This document shows positions 1 through 12,977 of a stretch of DNA of 64,000 nt, one piece after another. Source of the stretch: Turbatrix aceti (taxonomy: Eukaryota > Nematoda > Chromadorea > Rhabditida > Panagrolaimidae); the NCBI GenBank assembly GCA_963969345.1, contig OZ017769.1, forward strand, positions 4,715,725 through 4,779,724, in the 5' to 3' direction. Numbering within the stretch: the first letter of the stretch is position 1; every line of letters starts with the position of its first letter. The translations under genes were made by a program, and so were the position numbers. The notes beneath the pieces were generated by a model. The model was not told the origin of the DNA and made no database searches. It was given only the letters and a program-made list of their open reading frames with translations.

Positions 1-3000
1 AGTCGGCGCTTCAGTTGTCAAAAGTGTAGTCGGAGTTTCACTTGAAATCAGCCGCGTTGATGCCTCTGTCGTGGCTTTAGATGTACTGCTTTCAATGCTC
101 GTGCTTTCAGACGTCCTTTCAGATGTTGTCGGATTCGCAGCAGTAGAGATGCCTTCCGCCGTTGGCTCGGGAGTTGAAACCGAAGTTGATTCAGTCGACG
201 CTTCAGTCGTCAAAAGTGTAGTCGGAGTTTCACTTGAAATCAGCCGCGTTGATGCCTCTGTCGTGGCTTTAGATGTACTGCTTTCAATGCTCGTGCTTTC
301 GGACGTCCCCTCAGAAGTCGTCGGATTCGCAGCAGTAGAGGTGCCTTCCGTCGTTGGCTCGGGAGTTGACACCGATGTTGATTCAGTCGGCGCTTCAGTC
401 GTCAAAAGTGTAGTCGGAGTTTCACTTGAAATCAGCCGCGTTGATGCCTCTGTCGTGGCTTTAGATGTACTGCTTTCAATGCTCGTGCTTTCGGACGTCC
501 CCTCAGAAGTCGTCGGATTCGCAGCAGTAGAGGTGCCTTCCGTCGTTGGCTCGGGAGTTGACACCGATGTTGATTCAGTCGGCGCTTCAGTTGTCAAAAG
601 TGTAGTCGGAGTTTCACTTGAAATCAGCCGCGTTGATGCCTCTGTCGTGGCTTTAGATGTACTGCTTTCAATGCTCGTGCTTTCGGACGTCCCCTCAGAA
701 GTCGTCGGATTCGCAGCAGTAGAGGTGCCTTCCGTCGTTGGCTCGGGAGTTGACACCGATGTTGATTCAGTCGGCGCTTCAGTTGTCAAAAGTGTAGTCG
801 GAGTTTCACTTGAAATCAGCCGCGTTGATGCCTCTGTCGTGGCTTTAGATGTACTGCTTTCAATGCTCGTGCTTTCAGACGTCCTTTCAGATGTTGTCGG
901 ATTCGCAGCAGTAGAGATGCCTTCCGTCGTTGGCTCGGGAGTTGACACCGATGTTGATTCAGTCGGCGCTTCAGTTGTCAAAAGTGTAGTCGGAGTTTCA
1001 CTTGAAATCAGCCGCGTTGATGCCTCTGTCGTGGCTTTAGATGTACTGCTTTCAATGCTCGTGCTTTCAGACGTCCTTTCAGATGTTGTCGGATTCGCAG
1101 CAGTAGAGATGCCTTCCGCCGTTGGCTCGGGAGTTGAAACCGAAGTTGATTCAGTCGGCGCTTCAGTCGTCAAAAGTGTAGTCGGAGTTTCACTTGAAAT
1201 CAGCCGCGTTGATGCCTCTGTCGTGGCTTTAGATGTACTGCTTTCAATGCTCGTGCTTTCGGACGTCCCCTCAGAAGTCGTCGGATTCGCAGCAGTAGAG
1301 GTGCCTTCCGTCGTTGGCTCGGGAGTTGACACCGATGTTGATTCAGTCGGCGCTTCAGTCGTCAAAAGTGTAGTCGGAGTTTCACTTGAAATCAGCCGCG
1401 TTGATGCCTCTGTCGTGGCTTTAGATGTACTGCTTTCAATGCTCGTGCTTTCGGACGTCCCCTCAGAAGTCGTCGGATTCGCAGCAGTAGAGGTGCCTTC
1501 CGTCGTTGGCTCGGGAGTTGACACCGATGTTGATTCAGTCGGCGCTTCAGTTGTCAAAAGTGTAGTCGGAGTTTCACTTGAAATCAGCCGCGTTGATGCC
1601 TCTGTCGTGGCTTTAGATGTACTGCTTTCAATGCTCGTGCTTTCGGACGTCCCCTCAGAAGTCGTCGGATTCGCAGCAGTAGAGGTGCCTTCCGTCGTTG
1701 GCTCGGGAGTTGACACCGATGTTGATTCAGTCGGCGCTTCAGTCGTCAAAAGTGTAGTCGGAGTTTCACTTGAAATCAGCCGCGTTGATGCCTCTGTCGT
1801 GGCTTTAGATGTACTGCTTTCAATGCTCGTGCTTTCGGACGTCCCCTCAGAAGTCGTCGGATTCGCAGCAGTAGAGGTGCCTTCCGTCGTTGGCTCGGGA
1901 GTTGACACCGATGTTGATTCAGTCGGCGCTTCAGTCGTCAAAAGTGTAGTCGGAGTTTCACTTGAAATCAGCCGCGTTGATGCCTCTGTCGTGGCTTTAG
2001 ATGTACTGCTTTCAATGCTCGTGCTTTCGGACGTCCCCTCAGAAGTCGTCGGATTCGCAGCAGTAGAGGTGCCTTCCGTCGTTGGCTCGGGAGTTGACAC
2101 CGATGTTGATTCAGTCGGCGCTTCAGTCGTCAAAAGTGTAGTCGGAGTTTCACTTGAAATCAGCCGCGTTGATGCCTCTGTCGTGGCTTTAGATGTACTG
2201 CTTTCAATGCTCGTGCTTTCGGACGTCCCCTCAGAAGTCGTCGGATTCGCAGCAGTAGAGGTGCCTTCCGTCGTTGGCTCGGGAGTTGACACCGATGTTG
2301 ATTCAGTCGGCGCTTCAGTCGTCAAAAGTGTAGTCGGAGTTTCACTTGAAATCAGCCGCGTTGATGCCTCTGTCGTGGCTTTAGATGTACTGCTTTCAAT
2401 GCTCGTGCTTTCGGACGTCCCCTCAGAAGTCGTCGGATTCGCAGCAGTAGAGGTGCCTTCCGTCGTTGGCTCGGGAGTTGACACCGATGTTGATTCAGTC
2501 GGCGCTTCAGTTGTCAAAAGTGTAGTCGGAGTTTCACTTGAAATCAGCCGCGTTGATGCCTCTGTCGTGGCTTTAGATGTACTGCTTTCAATTCTCGTGC
2601 TTTCGGACGTCCCCTCAGATGTCGTCGGATTCGCAGCAGTAGAGGTTACTTCACTTGAAATCGTCGATGTGAACTGCGCTTTTGTGCTTGATTCCAGAGA
2701 AGCTGTTGTTCCTTCGGTTGTCGGCTCAGTAGTTGAAACCGAAGTTGATTCAGTAGCGGTTGATGCTTCAGTCGTAGTTACAAAAGTGCTACTTTCAGAG
2801 ACCGTGGTCGCAGCGTCAGTAACAGTATATGATTCTTCACTTGAACGCGTTCCTGTGCTTGACACCAAAGAAGACGTTGTGTCGGAGGGGCTTTCCGTCG
2901 TCGGTTCGGGAGTTGACACCGATGTTGATTCAGTCGGCGCTTCAGTCGTCAAAAGTGTAGTCGGAGTTTCACTTGAAATCAGCCGCGTTGATGCCTCTGT

Positions 3001-6000
3001 CGTGGCTTTAGATGTACTGCTTTCAATGCTCGTGCTTTCAGACGTCCTTTCAGATGTTGTCGGATTCGCAGCAGTAGAGATGCCTTCCGTCGTTGGCTCA
3101 GGAGTTGAAACCGAAGTTGATTCAGTCGACGCTTCAGTCGTCAAAAGTGTAGTCGGAGTTTCACTTGAAATCAGCCGCGTTGATGCCTCTGTCGTGGCTT
3201 TAGATGTACTGCTTTCAATGCTCGTGCTTTCGGACGTCCCCTCAGAAGTCGTCGGATTCGCAGCAGTAGAGGTGCCTTCCGTCGTCGGTTCGGGAGTTGA
3301 CACCGATGTTGATTCAGTCGGCGCTTCAGTCGTCAAAAGTGTAGTCGGAGTTTCACTTGAAATCAGCCGCGTTGATGCCTCTGTCGTGGCTTTAGATGTA
3401 CTGCTTTCAATGCTCGTGCTTTCAGACGTCCTTTCAGATGTTGTCGGATTCGCAGCAGTAGAGATGCCTTCCGTCGTTGGCTCAGGAGTTGACACCGATG
3501 TTGATTCAGTCGGCGCTTCAGTCGTCAAAAGTGTAGTCGGAGTTTCACTTGAAATCAGCCGCGTTGATGCCTCTGTCGTGGCTTTAGATGTACTGCTTTC
3601 AATGCTCGTGCTTTCGGACGTCCCCTCAGAAGTCGTCGGATTCGCAGCAGTAGAGGTGCCTTCCGTCGTCGGTTCGGGAGTTGACACCGATGTTGATTCA
3701 GTCGGCGCTTCAGTCGTCAAAAGTGTAGTCGGAGTTTCACTTGAAATCAGCCGCGTTGATGCCTCTGTCGTGGCTTTAGATGTACTGCTTTCAATGCTCG
3801 TGCTTTCAGACGTCCTTTCAGATGTTGTCGGATTCGCAGCAGTAGAGATGCCTTCCGTCGTTGGCTCAGGAGTTGAAACCGAAGTTGATTCAGTCGACGC
3901 TTCAGTCGTCAAAAGTGTAGTCGGAGTTTCACTTGAAATCAGCCGCGTTGATGCCTCTGTCGTGGCTTTAGATGTACTGCTTTCAATGCTCGTGCTTTCG
4001 GACGTCCCCTCAGAAGTCGTCGGATTCGCAGCAGTAGAGGTGCCTTCCGTCGTTGGCTCGGGAGTTGACACCGAAGTTGATTCAGTCGACGCTTCAGTCG
4101 TCAAAAGTGTAGTCGGAGTTTCACTTGAAATCAGCCGCGTTGATGCCTCTGTCGTGGCTTTAGATGTACTGCTTTCAATGCTCGTGCTTTCAGACGTCCT
4201 TTCAGATGTTGTCGGATTCGCAGCAGTAGAGATGCCTTCCGTCGTTGGCTCAGGAGTTGACACCGATGTTGATTCAGTCGGCGCTTCAGTCGTCAAAAGT
4301 GTAGTCGGAGTTTCACTTGAAATCAGCCGCGTTGATGCCTCTGTCGTGGCTTTAGATGTACTGCTTTCAATGCTCGTGCTTTCGGACGTCCCCTCAGAAG
4401 TCGTCGGATTCGCAGCAGTAGAGGTGCCTTCCGTCGTTGGCTCGGGAGTTGACACCGAAGTTGATTCAGTCGACGCTTCAGTCGTCAAAAGTGTAGTCGG
4501 AGTTTCACTTGAAATCAGCCGCGTTGATGCCTCTGTCGTGGCTTTAGATGTACTGCTTTCAATGCTCGTGCTTTCAGACGTCCTTTCAGATGTTGTCGGA
4601 TTCGCAGCAGTAGAGATGCCTTCCGTCGTTGGCTCAGGAGTTGAAACCGAAGTTGATTCAGTCGACGCTTCAGTCGTCAAAAGTGTAGTCGGAGTTTCAC
4701 TTGAAATCAGCCGCGTTGATGCCTCTGTCGTGGCTTTAGATGTACTGCTTTCAATGCTCGTGCTTTCGGACGTCCCCTCAGAAGTCGTCGGATTCGCAGC
4801 AGTAGAGGTGCCTTCCGTCGTTGGCTCGGGAGTTGACACCGATGTTGATTCAGTCGACGCTTCAGTCGTCAAAAGTGTAGTCGGAGTTTCACTTGAAATC
4901 AGCCGCGTTGATGCCTCTGTCGTGGCTTTAGATGTACTGCTTTCAATGCTCGTGCTTTCAGACGTCCTTTCAGATGTCGTCGGATTCGCAGCAGTAGAGG
5001 TGCCTTCCGTCGTTGGCTCGGGAGTTGACACCGATGTTGATTCAGTCGGCGCTTCAGTCGTCAAAAGTGTAGTCGGAGTTTCACTTGAAATCAGCCGCGT
5101 TGATGCCTCTGTCGTGGCTTTAGATGTACTGCTTTCAATGCTCGTGCTTTCGGACGTCCCCTCAGAAGTCGTCGGATTCGCAGCAGTAGAGGTGCCTTCC
5201 GTCGTTGGCTCGGGAGTTGACACCGATGTTGATTCAGTCGGCGCTTCAGTCGTCAAAAGTGTAGTCGGAGTTTCACTTGAAATCAGCCGCGTTGATGCCT
5301 CTGTCGTGGCTTTAGATGTACTGCTTTCAATTCTCGTGCTTTCGGACGTCCCCTCAGAAGTCGTCGGATTCGCAGCAGTAGAGGTGCCTTCCGTCGTTGG
5401 CTCGGGAGTTGACACCGAAGTTGATTCAGTCGACGCTTCAGTCGTCAAAAGTGTAGTCGGAGTTTCACTTGAAATCAGCCGCGTTGATGCCTCTGTCGTG
5501 GCTTTAGATGTACTGCTTTCAATGCTCGTGCTTTCGGACGTCCCCTCAGAAGTCGTCGGATTCGCAGCAGTAGAGGTGCCTTCCGTCGTTGGCTCGGGAG
5601 TTGACACCGATGTTGATTCAGTCGACGCTTCAGTCGTCAAAAGTGTAGTCGGAGTTTCACTTGAAATCAGCCGCGTTGATGCCTCTGTCGTGGCTTTAGA
5701 TGTACTGCTTTCAATGCTCGTGCTTTCAGACGTCCTTTCAGATGTCGTCGGATTCGCAGCAGTAGAGGTGCCTTCCGTCGTTGGCTCGGGAGTTGACACC
5801 GATGTTGATTCAGTCGGCGCTTCAGTCGTCAAAAGTGTAGTCGGAGTTTCACTTGAAATCAGCCGCGTTGATGCCTCTGTCGTGGCTTTAGATGTACTGC
5901 TTTCAATGCTCGTGCTTTCGGACGTCCCCTCAGAAGTCGTCGGATTCGCAGCAGTAGAGGTGCCTTCCGTCGTTGGCTCGGGAGTTGACACCGAAGTTGA

Positions 6001-9000
6001 TTCAGTCGACGCTTCAGTCGTCAAAAGTGTAGTCGGAGTTTCACTTGAAATCAGCCGCGTTGATGCCTCTGTCGTGGCTTTAGATGTACTGCTTTCAATG
6101 CTCGTGCTTTCAGACGTCCTTTCAGATGTTGTCGGATTCGCAGCAGTAGAGATGCCTTCCGTCGTTGGCTCAGGAGTTGAAACCGAAGTTGATTCAGTCG
6201 ACGCTTCAGTCGTCAAAAGTGTAGTCGGAGTTTCACTTGAAATCAGCCGCGTTGATGCCTCTGTCGTGGCTTTAGATGTACTGCTTTCAATGCTCGTGCT
6301 TTCGGACGTCCCCTCAGAAGTCGTCGGATTCGCAGCAGTAGAGGTGCCTTCCGTCGTTGGCTCGGGAGTTGACACCGATGTTGATTCAGTCGACGCTTCA
6401 GTCGTCAAAAGTGTAGTCGGAGTTTCACTTGAAATCAGCCGCGTTGATGCCTCTGTCGTGGCTTTAGATGTACTGCTTTCAATGCTCGTGCTTTCAGACG
6501 TCCTTTCAGATGTCGTCGGATTCGCAGCAGTAGAGGTGCCTTCCGTCGTTGGCTCGGGAGTTGACACCGATGTTGATTCAGTCGGCGCTTCAGTCGTCAA
6601 AAGTGTAGTCGGAGTTTCACTTGAAATCAGCCGCGTTGATGCCTCTGTCGTGGCTTTAGATGTACTGCTTTCAATGCTCGTGCTTTCGGACGTCCCCTCA
6701 GAAGTCGTCGGATTCGCAGCAGTAGAGGTGCCTTCCGTCGTTGGCTCGGGAGTTGACACCGATGTTGATTCAGTCGGCGCTTCAGTCGTCAAAAGTGTAG
6801 TCGGAGTTTCACTTGAAATCAGCCGCGTTGATGCCTCTGTCGTGGCTTTAGATGTACTGCTTTCAATTCTCGTGCTTTCGGACGTCCCCTCAGAAGTCGT
6901 CGGATTCGCAGCAGTAGAGGTGCCTTCCGTCGTTGGCTCGGGAGTTGAAACCGAAGTTGATTCAGTCGACGCTTCAGTCGTCAAAAGTGTAGTCGGAGTT
7001 TCACTTGAAATCAGCCGCGTTGATGCCTCTGTCGTGGCTTTAGATGTACTGCTTTCAATGCTCGTGCTTTCGGACGTCCCCTCAGAAGTCGTCGGATTCG
7101 CAGCAGTAGAGATGCCTTCCGTCGTTGGCTCAGGAGTTGAAACCGAAGTTGATTCAGTCGACGCTTCAGTCGTCAAAAGTGTAGTCGGAGTTTCACTTGA
7201 AATCAGCCGCGTTGATGCCTCTGTCGTGGCTTTAGATGTACTGCTTTCAATTCTCGTGCTTTCGGACGTCCCCTCAGAAGTCGTCGGATTCGCAGCAGTA
7301 GAGGTGCCTTCCGTCGTTGGCTCGGGAGTTGACACCGATGTTGATTCAGTCGGCGCTTCAGTCGTCAAAAGTGTAGTCGGAGTTTCACTTGAAATCAGCC
7401 GCGTTGATGCCTCTGTCGTGGCTTTAGATGTACTGCTTTCAATTCTCGTGCTTTCGGACGTCCCCTCAGATGTCGTCGGATTCGCAGCAGTAGAGGTGCC
7501 TTCCGTCGTTGGCTCGGGAGTTGACACCGATGTTGATTCAGTCGGCGCTTCAGTCGTCAAAAGTGTAGTCGGAGTTTCACTTGAAATCAGCCGCGTTGAT
7601 GCCTCTGTCGTGGCTTTAGATGTACTGCTTTCAATTCTCGTGCTTTCGGACGTCCCCTCAGATGTCGTCGGATTCTCAGCAGTAGAGGTTACTTCACTTG
7701 AAATCGTCGATGTGAACTGCGCTTTTGTGCTTGATTCCAGAGAAGCTGTTGTTCCTTCGGTTGTCGGCTCAGTAGTTGAAACCGAAGTTGATTCAGTAGC
7801 GGTTGATGCTTCAGTCGTAGTTACAAAAGTGCTACTTTCAGAGACCGTGGTCGCAGCGTCAGTAACAGTATATGATTCTTCACTTGAACGCGTTCCTGTG
7901 CTTGACACCAAAGAAGACGTTGTGTCGGAGGGGCTTTCCGTCGTCGGTTCGGGAGTTGACACCGATGTTGATTCAGTCGGCGCTTCAGTCGTCAAAAGTG
8001 TAGTCGGAGTTTCACTTGAAATCAGCCGCGTTGATGCCTCTGTCGTGGCTTTAGATGTACTGCTTTCAATGCTCGTGCTTTCAGACGTCCTTTCAGATGT
8101 TGTCGGATTCGCAGCAGTAGAGATGCCTTCCGTCGTTGGCTCAGGAGTTGAAACCGAAGTTGATTCAGTCGACGCTTCAGTCGTCAAAAGTGTAGTCGGA
8201 GTTTCACTTGAAATCAGCCGCGTTGATGCCTCTGTCGTGGCTTTAGATGTACTGCTTTCAATGCTCGTGCTTTCCGACGTCCTTTCAGATGTCGTCGGAT
8301 TCGCAGCAGTAGAGGTGCCTTCCGTCGTTGGCTCAGGAGTTGAAACCGAAGTTGATTCAGTCGACGCTTCAGTCGTCAAAAGTGTAGTCGGAGTTTCACT
8401 TGAAATCAGCCGCGTTGATGCCTCTGTCGTGGCTTTAGATGTACTGCTTTCAATGCTCGTGCTTTCGGACGTCCCCTCAGAAGTCGTCGGATTCGCAGCA
8501 GTAGAGGTGCCTTCCGTCGTTGGCTCGGGAGTTGACACCGATGTTGATTCAGTCGGCGCTTCAGTTGTCAAAAGTGTAGTCGGAGTTTCACTTGAAATCA
8601 GCCGCGTTGATGCCTCTGTCGTGGCTTTAGATGTACTGCTTTCAATGCTCGTGCTTTCGGACGTCCCCTCAGAAGTCGTCGGATTCGCAGCAGTAGAGGT
8701 GCCTTCCGTCGTTGGCTCGGGAGTTGACACCGATGTTGATTCAGTCGGCGCTTCAGTTGTCAAAAGTGTAGTCGGAGTTTCACTTGAAATCAGCCGCGTT
8801 GATGCCTCTGTCGTGGCTTTAGATGTACTGCTTTCAATGCTCGTGCTTTCGGACGTCCCCTCAGAAGTCGTCGGATTCGCAGCAGTAGAGGTGCCTTCCG
8901 TCGTTGGCTCGGGAGTTGACACCGATGTTGATTCAGTCGGCGCTTCAGTTGTCAAAAGTGTAGTCGGAGTTTCACTTGAAATCAGCCGCGTTGATGCCTC

Positions 9001-12000
9001 TGTCGTGGCTTTAGATGTACTGCTTTCAATGCTCGTGCTTTCGGACGTCCCCTCAGAAGTCGTCGGATTCGCAGCAGTAGAGGTGCCTTCCGTCGTTGGC
9101 TCGGGAGTTGACACCGATGTTGATTCAGTCGACGCTTCAGTCGTCAAAAGTGTAGTCGGAGTTTCACTTGAAATCAGCCGCGTTGATGCCTCTGTCGTGG
9201 CTTTAGATGTACTGCTTTCAATGCTCGTGCTTTCGGACGTCCCCTCAGAAGTCGTCGGATTCGCAGCAGTAGAGGTGCCTTCCGTCGTTGGCTCGGGAGT
9301 TGACACCGATGTTGATTCAGTCGGCGCTTCAGTTGTCAAAAGTGTAGTCGGAGTTTCACTTGAAATCAGCCGCGTTGATGCCTCTGTCGTGGCTTTAGAT
9401 GTACTGCTTTCAATGCTCGTGCTTTCGGACGTCCCCTCAGAAGTCGTCGGATTCGCAGCAGTAGAGGTGCCTTCCGTCGTTGGCTCGGGAGTTGACACCG
9501 ATGTTGATTCAGTCGGCGCTTCAGTTGTCAAAAGTGTAGTCGGAGTTTCACTTGAAATCAGCCGCGTTGATGCCTCTGTCGTGGCTTTAGATGTACTGCT
9601 TTCAATGCTCGTGCTTTCGGACGTCCCCTCAGAAGTCGTCGGATTCGCAGCAGTAGAGATGCCTTCCGTCGTTGGCTCAGGAGTTGAAACCGAAGTTGAT
9701 TCAGTCGACGCTTCAGTCGTCAAAAGTGTAGTCGGAGTTTCACTTGAAATCAGCCGCGTTGATGCCTCTGTCGTGGCTTTAGATGTACTGCTTTCAATGC
9801 TCGTGCTTTCGGACGTCCCCTCAGAAGTCGTCGGATTCGCAGCAGTAGAGGTGCCTTCCGTCGTTGGCTCGGGAGTTGACACCGATGTTGATTCAGTCGG
9901 CGCTTCAGTTGTCAAAAGTGTAGTCGGAGTTTCACTTGAAATCAGCCGCGTTGATGCCTCTGTCGTGGCTTTAGATGTACTGCTTTCAATGCTCGTGCTT
10001 TCAGACGTCCTTTCAGATGTTGTCGGATTCGCAGCAGTAGAGATGCCTTCCGTCGTTGGCTCAGGAGTTGAAACCGAAGTTGATTCAGTCGACGCTTCAG
10101 TCGTCAAAAGTGTAGTCGGAGTTTCACTTGAAATCAGCCGCGTTGATGCCTCTGTCGTGGCTTTAGATGTACTGCTTTCAATGCTCGTGCTTTCGGACGT
10201 CCCCTCAGAAGTCGTCGGATTCGCAGCAGTAGAGGTGCCTTCCGTCGTTGGCTCGGGAGTTGACACCGATGTTGATTCAGTCGGCGCTTCAGTTGTCAAA
10301 AGTGTAGTCGGAGTTTCACTTGAAATCAGCCGCGTTGATGCCTCTGTCGTGGCTTTAGATGTACTGCTTTCAATGCTCGTGCTTTCGGACGTCCCCTCAG
10401 AAGTCGTCGGATTCGCAGCAGTAGAGGTGCCTTCCGTCGTTGGCTCGGGAGTTGACACCGATGTTGATTCAGTCGGCGCTTCAGTTGTCAAAAGTGTAGT
10501 CGGAGTTTCACTTGAAATCAGCCGCGTTGATGCCTCTGTCGTGGCTTTAGATGTACTGCTTTCAATGCTCGTGCTTTCGGACGTCCCCTCAGAAGTCGTC
10601 GGATTCGCAGCAGTAGAGGTGCCTTCCGTCGTTGGCTCGGGAGTTGACACCGATGTTGATTCAGTCGGCGCTTCAGTTGTCAAAAGTGTAGTCGGAGTTT
10701 CACTTGAAATCAGCCGCGTTGATGCCTCTGTCGTAGCTTTAGATGTACTGCTTTCAATGCTCGTGCTTTCGGACGTCCCCTCAGAAGTCGTCGGATTCGC
10801 AGCAGTAGAGGTGCCTTCCGTCGTTGGCTCGGGAGTTGACACCGATGTTGATTCAGTCGACGCTTCAGTCGTCAAAAGTGTAGTCGGAGTTTCACTTGAA
10901 ATCAGCCGCGTTGATGCCTCTGTCGTGGCTTTAGATGTACTGCTTTCAATGCTCGTGCTTTCGGACGTCCCCTCAGAAGTCGTCGGATTCGCAGCAGTAG
11001 AGGTGCCTTCCGTCGTTGGCTCGGGAGTTGACACCGATGTTGATTCAGTCGGCGCTTCAGTTGTCAAAAGTGTAGTCGGAGTTTCACTTGAAATCAGCCG
11101 CGTTGATGCCTCTGTCGTGGCTTTAGATGTACTGCTTTCAATGCTCGTGCTTTCGGACGTCCCCTCAGAAGTCGTCGGATTCGCAGCAGTAGAGATGCCT
11201 TCCGTCGTTGGCTCAGGAGTTGAAACCGAAGTTGATTCAGTCGACGCTTCAGTCGTCAAAAGTGTAGTCGGAGTTTCACTTGAAATCAGCCGCGTTGATG
11301 CCTCTGTCGTGGCTTTAGATGTACTGCTTTCAATGCTCGTGCTTTCGGACGTCCCCTCAGAAGTCGTCGGATTCGCAGCAGTAGAGGTGCCTTCCGTCGT
11401 TGGCTCGGGAGTTGACACCGATGTTGATTCAGTCGGCGCTTCAGTTGTCAAAAGTGTAGTCGGAGTTTCACTTGAAATCAGCCGCGTTGATGCCTCTGTC
11501 GTGGCTTTAGATGTACTGCTTTCAATGCTCGTGCTTTCAGACGTCCTTTCAGATGTTGTCGGATTCGCAGCAGTAGAGATGCCTTCCGTCGTTGGCTCAG
11601 GAGTTGAAACCGAAGTTGATTCAGTCGACGCTTCAGTCGTCAAAAGTGTAGTCGGAGTTTCACTTGAAATCAGCCGCGTTGATGCCTCTGTCGTGGCTTT
11701 AGATGTACTGCTTTCAATGCTCGTGCTTTCGGACGTCCCCTCAGAAGTCGTCGGATTCGCAGCAGTAGAGGTGCCTTCCGTCGTTGGCTCGGGAGTTGAC
11801 ACCGATGTTGATTCAGTCGACGCTTCAGTCGTCAAAAGTGTAGTCGGAGTTTCACTTGAAATCAGCCGCGTTGATGCCTCTGTCGTGGCTTTAGATGTAC
11901 TGCTTTCAATGCTCGTGCTTTCGGACGTCCCCTCAGAAGTCGTCGGATTCGCAGCAGTAGAGGTGCCTTCCGTCGTTGGCTCGGGAGTTGACACCGATGT

Positions 12001-12520
12001 TGATTCAGTCGGCGCTTCAGTCGTCAAAAGTGTAGTCGGAGTTTCACTTGAAATCAGCCGCGTTGATGCCTCTGTCGTGGCTTTAGATGTACTGCTTTCA
12101 ATTCTCGTGCTTTCGGACGTCCCCTCAGATGTCGTCGGATTCGCAGCAGTAGAGGTTACTTCACTTGAAATCGTCGATGTGAACTGCGCTTTTGTGCTTG
12201 ATTCCAGAGAAGCTGTTGTTCCTTCGGTTGTCGGCTCAGTAGTTGAAACCGAAGTTGATTCAGTAGCGGTTGATGCTTCAGTCGTAGTTACAAAAGTGCT
12301 ACTTTCAGAGACCGTGGTCGCAGCGTCAGTAACAGTATATGATTCTTCACTTGAACGCGTTCCTGTGCTTGACACCAAAGAAGACGTTGTGTCGGAGGGG
12401 CTTTCCGTCGTCGGTTCGGGAGTTGACACCGATGTTGATTCAGTCGGCGCTTCAGTCGTCAAAAGTGTAGTCGGAGTTTCACTTGAAATCAGCCGCGTTG
12501 ATGCCTCTGTCGTGGCTTTA
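1..12520 (-). CDS. Giant mucin-like Thr/Ser-rich repeat protein, distal part (open off left edge, cut off by retrotransposon)
   Basis: The minus strand is one open frame of Thr/Ser/Pro/Glu-rich 64-residue repeats, with blocks such as TTEASTRLISSETPTTLLTT, STPEPTTEG and TAANPTTSE. It is the same repeat and frame as 22554-25519, so this is the distal part of the gene that starts at 26896. Such composition is typical of densely O-glycosylated mucin-like surface or secreted proteins; that role is inferred. No stop occurs before position 1, so the C-terminus lies outside the window. At 12520 a retrotransposon LTR begins, so in this assembly the part is severed from its promoter and first exons. 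The repeat unit (192 bp) and the inserted module (243 bp) are both multiples of three, so the frame would survive unequal exchange. The opposite strand is also open over the whole block, but the upstream membrane exon and mucin composition favour the minus strand. Confidence 0.75.
2633..2892 (-). repeat. Variant unit module 1 in the mucin array
   Basis: The 17 bases between gcagcagtagag and ttccgtcg in ordinary units are replaced here by 260 bases, a net gain of 243 bp (81 codons), giving a 435-bp (145-residue) unit. The module resembles the N-terminal cap of the repeat exon at about 25170-25400, for example around gcagcgtcagtaacagta and cgttcctgtgcttgac. Confidence 0.9.
7676..7935 (-). repeat. 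Variant unit module 2 in the mucin array
   Basis: Second copy of the 81-codon insert, 5043 bp to the right of the first. This distance equals 24 ordinary units of 192 bp plus one 435-bp variant unit exactly, so the array has a higher-order period. It is nearly identical to the copies at 2633 and 12143. Confidence 0.9.
12143..12402 (-). repeat. Variant unit module 3 in the mucin array
   Basis: Third copy of the 81-codon insert, 4467 bp to the right of the second. This equals 21 ordinary units plus one 435-bp unit. It lies only about 120 bp from the retrotransposon insertion point at 12520/12521. Confidence 0.9.
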
Positions 12521-12566
12521 TGTAAGGCCCCCAGAGGCCCTCGAGACACAGTTCTTTACACAACAG

Positions 12567-12572
12567 TTTATT
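12567..12572 (-). terminator. Poly(A) signal AATAAA in LTR
   Basis: Tttatt on the plus strand reads AATAAA on the minus strand, 46 bases before the LTR end. That is the normal place for retroelement 3' processing. Confidence 0.55.
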
Positions 12573-12611
12573 TGGACGCGATAAATAATTGATAACTGAT
12601 TGTTCACGGAC

Positions 12612-12620
12612 ATATATATA
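12612..12620 (-). promoter_or_regulatory. TATA-like element in LTR U3
   Basis: The run tatatatat lies 40-45 bases upstream, on the minus strand, of the LTR AATAAA, and would place a start site near 12585. In the missing 5' LTR the same site would drive the element. Confidence 0.5.
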
Positions 12621-12856
12621 GGGATCACAAAACGAGGGGCTAAAGGGGAGGGAGCAAGGAGCAAGTTGTTGACGACGTCCGGCAGCGGAAGGACCCGTCG
12701 CTGCCGGAAACGGCGCTCCGCGTCCCGACGTGTATCGGAAGCGTCGGTCGATCATCGATATCTCCTGAAAAACAACATAATGTTATTATTCCCAGGATCG
12801 CATGATCCCCCCTTTGCCGGCTGCAGTCATTGCAAGACTACACGACGTGCCTTACA

Positions 12857-12874
12857 ACTATCCCCTACCAGAAG
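12857..12874 (-). other. Candidate polypurine tract (plus-strand primer)
   Basis: On the minus strand the purine-rich stretch GGTAGGGGATAG ends one base before the LTR TG, which is the position of a plus-strand primer in LTR elements. It is short and broken by T, so the call is moderate. Confidence 0.45.
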
Positions 12875-12904
12875 ATTCGTCCCGAATCTTTTGTTATCCA
12901 ACAA

Positions 12905-12905
<1 letters not shown>

Positions 12906-12939
<34 letters not shown>
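12906..12939. repeat. 34-bp A/T homopolymer in the retroelement 3' untranslated region
   Basis: An uninterrupted run of A (plus strand), or T in the element's sense strand, lies between the second ORF stop (12978) and the purine tract. Length may be unreliable in assembly. Confidence 0.9.
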
Positions 12940-12941
<2 letters not shown>

Positions 12942-12977
12942 TTCAAGATGTTCTGTGCCTTCGCACGTTAGCTATGA

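Larger units (their letters stand above)
1..12520 (-). repeat. 192-bp coding tandem array, about 61 units with three variant units
   Basis: The landmark tgcctctgtcgtggctttag recurs every 192 bp (positions 61, 253, 445 and on). Removing three 243-bp inserts from 12520 bp leaves about 61 units. Units fall into two main sequence types. One carries gacgtcccctcagaagtcg with gacaccgatgttgattc. The other carries gacgtcctttcagatgttg with gaaaccgaagttgattc. Near-identical neighbours with shuffled types indicate ongoing unequal exchange or gene conversion. Confidence 0.95.
12521..12856 (-). repeat. 3' LTR of the retrotransposon (336 bp)
   Basis: The LTR is bounded by an 8-bp perfect terminal inverted repeat, TGTAAGGC at 12521-12528 and GCCTTACA at 12849-12856, giving canonical TG...CA ends. 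The left boundary is exact because mucin repeat sequence stops at 12520. Inside, on the minus strand, a TATA-like run (12612-12620) and an AATAAA signal (12567-12572) stand in the order expected for U3-R-U5. The partner LTR is not in the assembly. Confidence 0.85.

Noticed and set aside
1..12520. CRISPR-like or satellite DNA reading of the regular array
   Set aside because: The unit is 192 bp with no distinct spacers, is in frame throughout and is linked to coding exons in a eukaryotic genome.
71..12592. Plus-strand ORF of 4173 codons through the repeat array
   Set aside because: It is the antisense shadow of the mucin repeat. The minus strand has a membrane exon, matching splice phases and mucin-like composition, and the plus ORF starts mid-repeat and ends inside the retroelement LTR.
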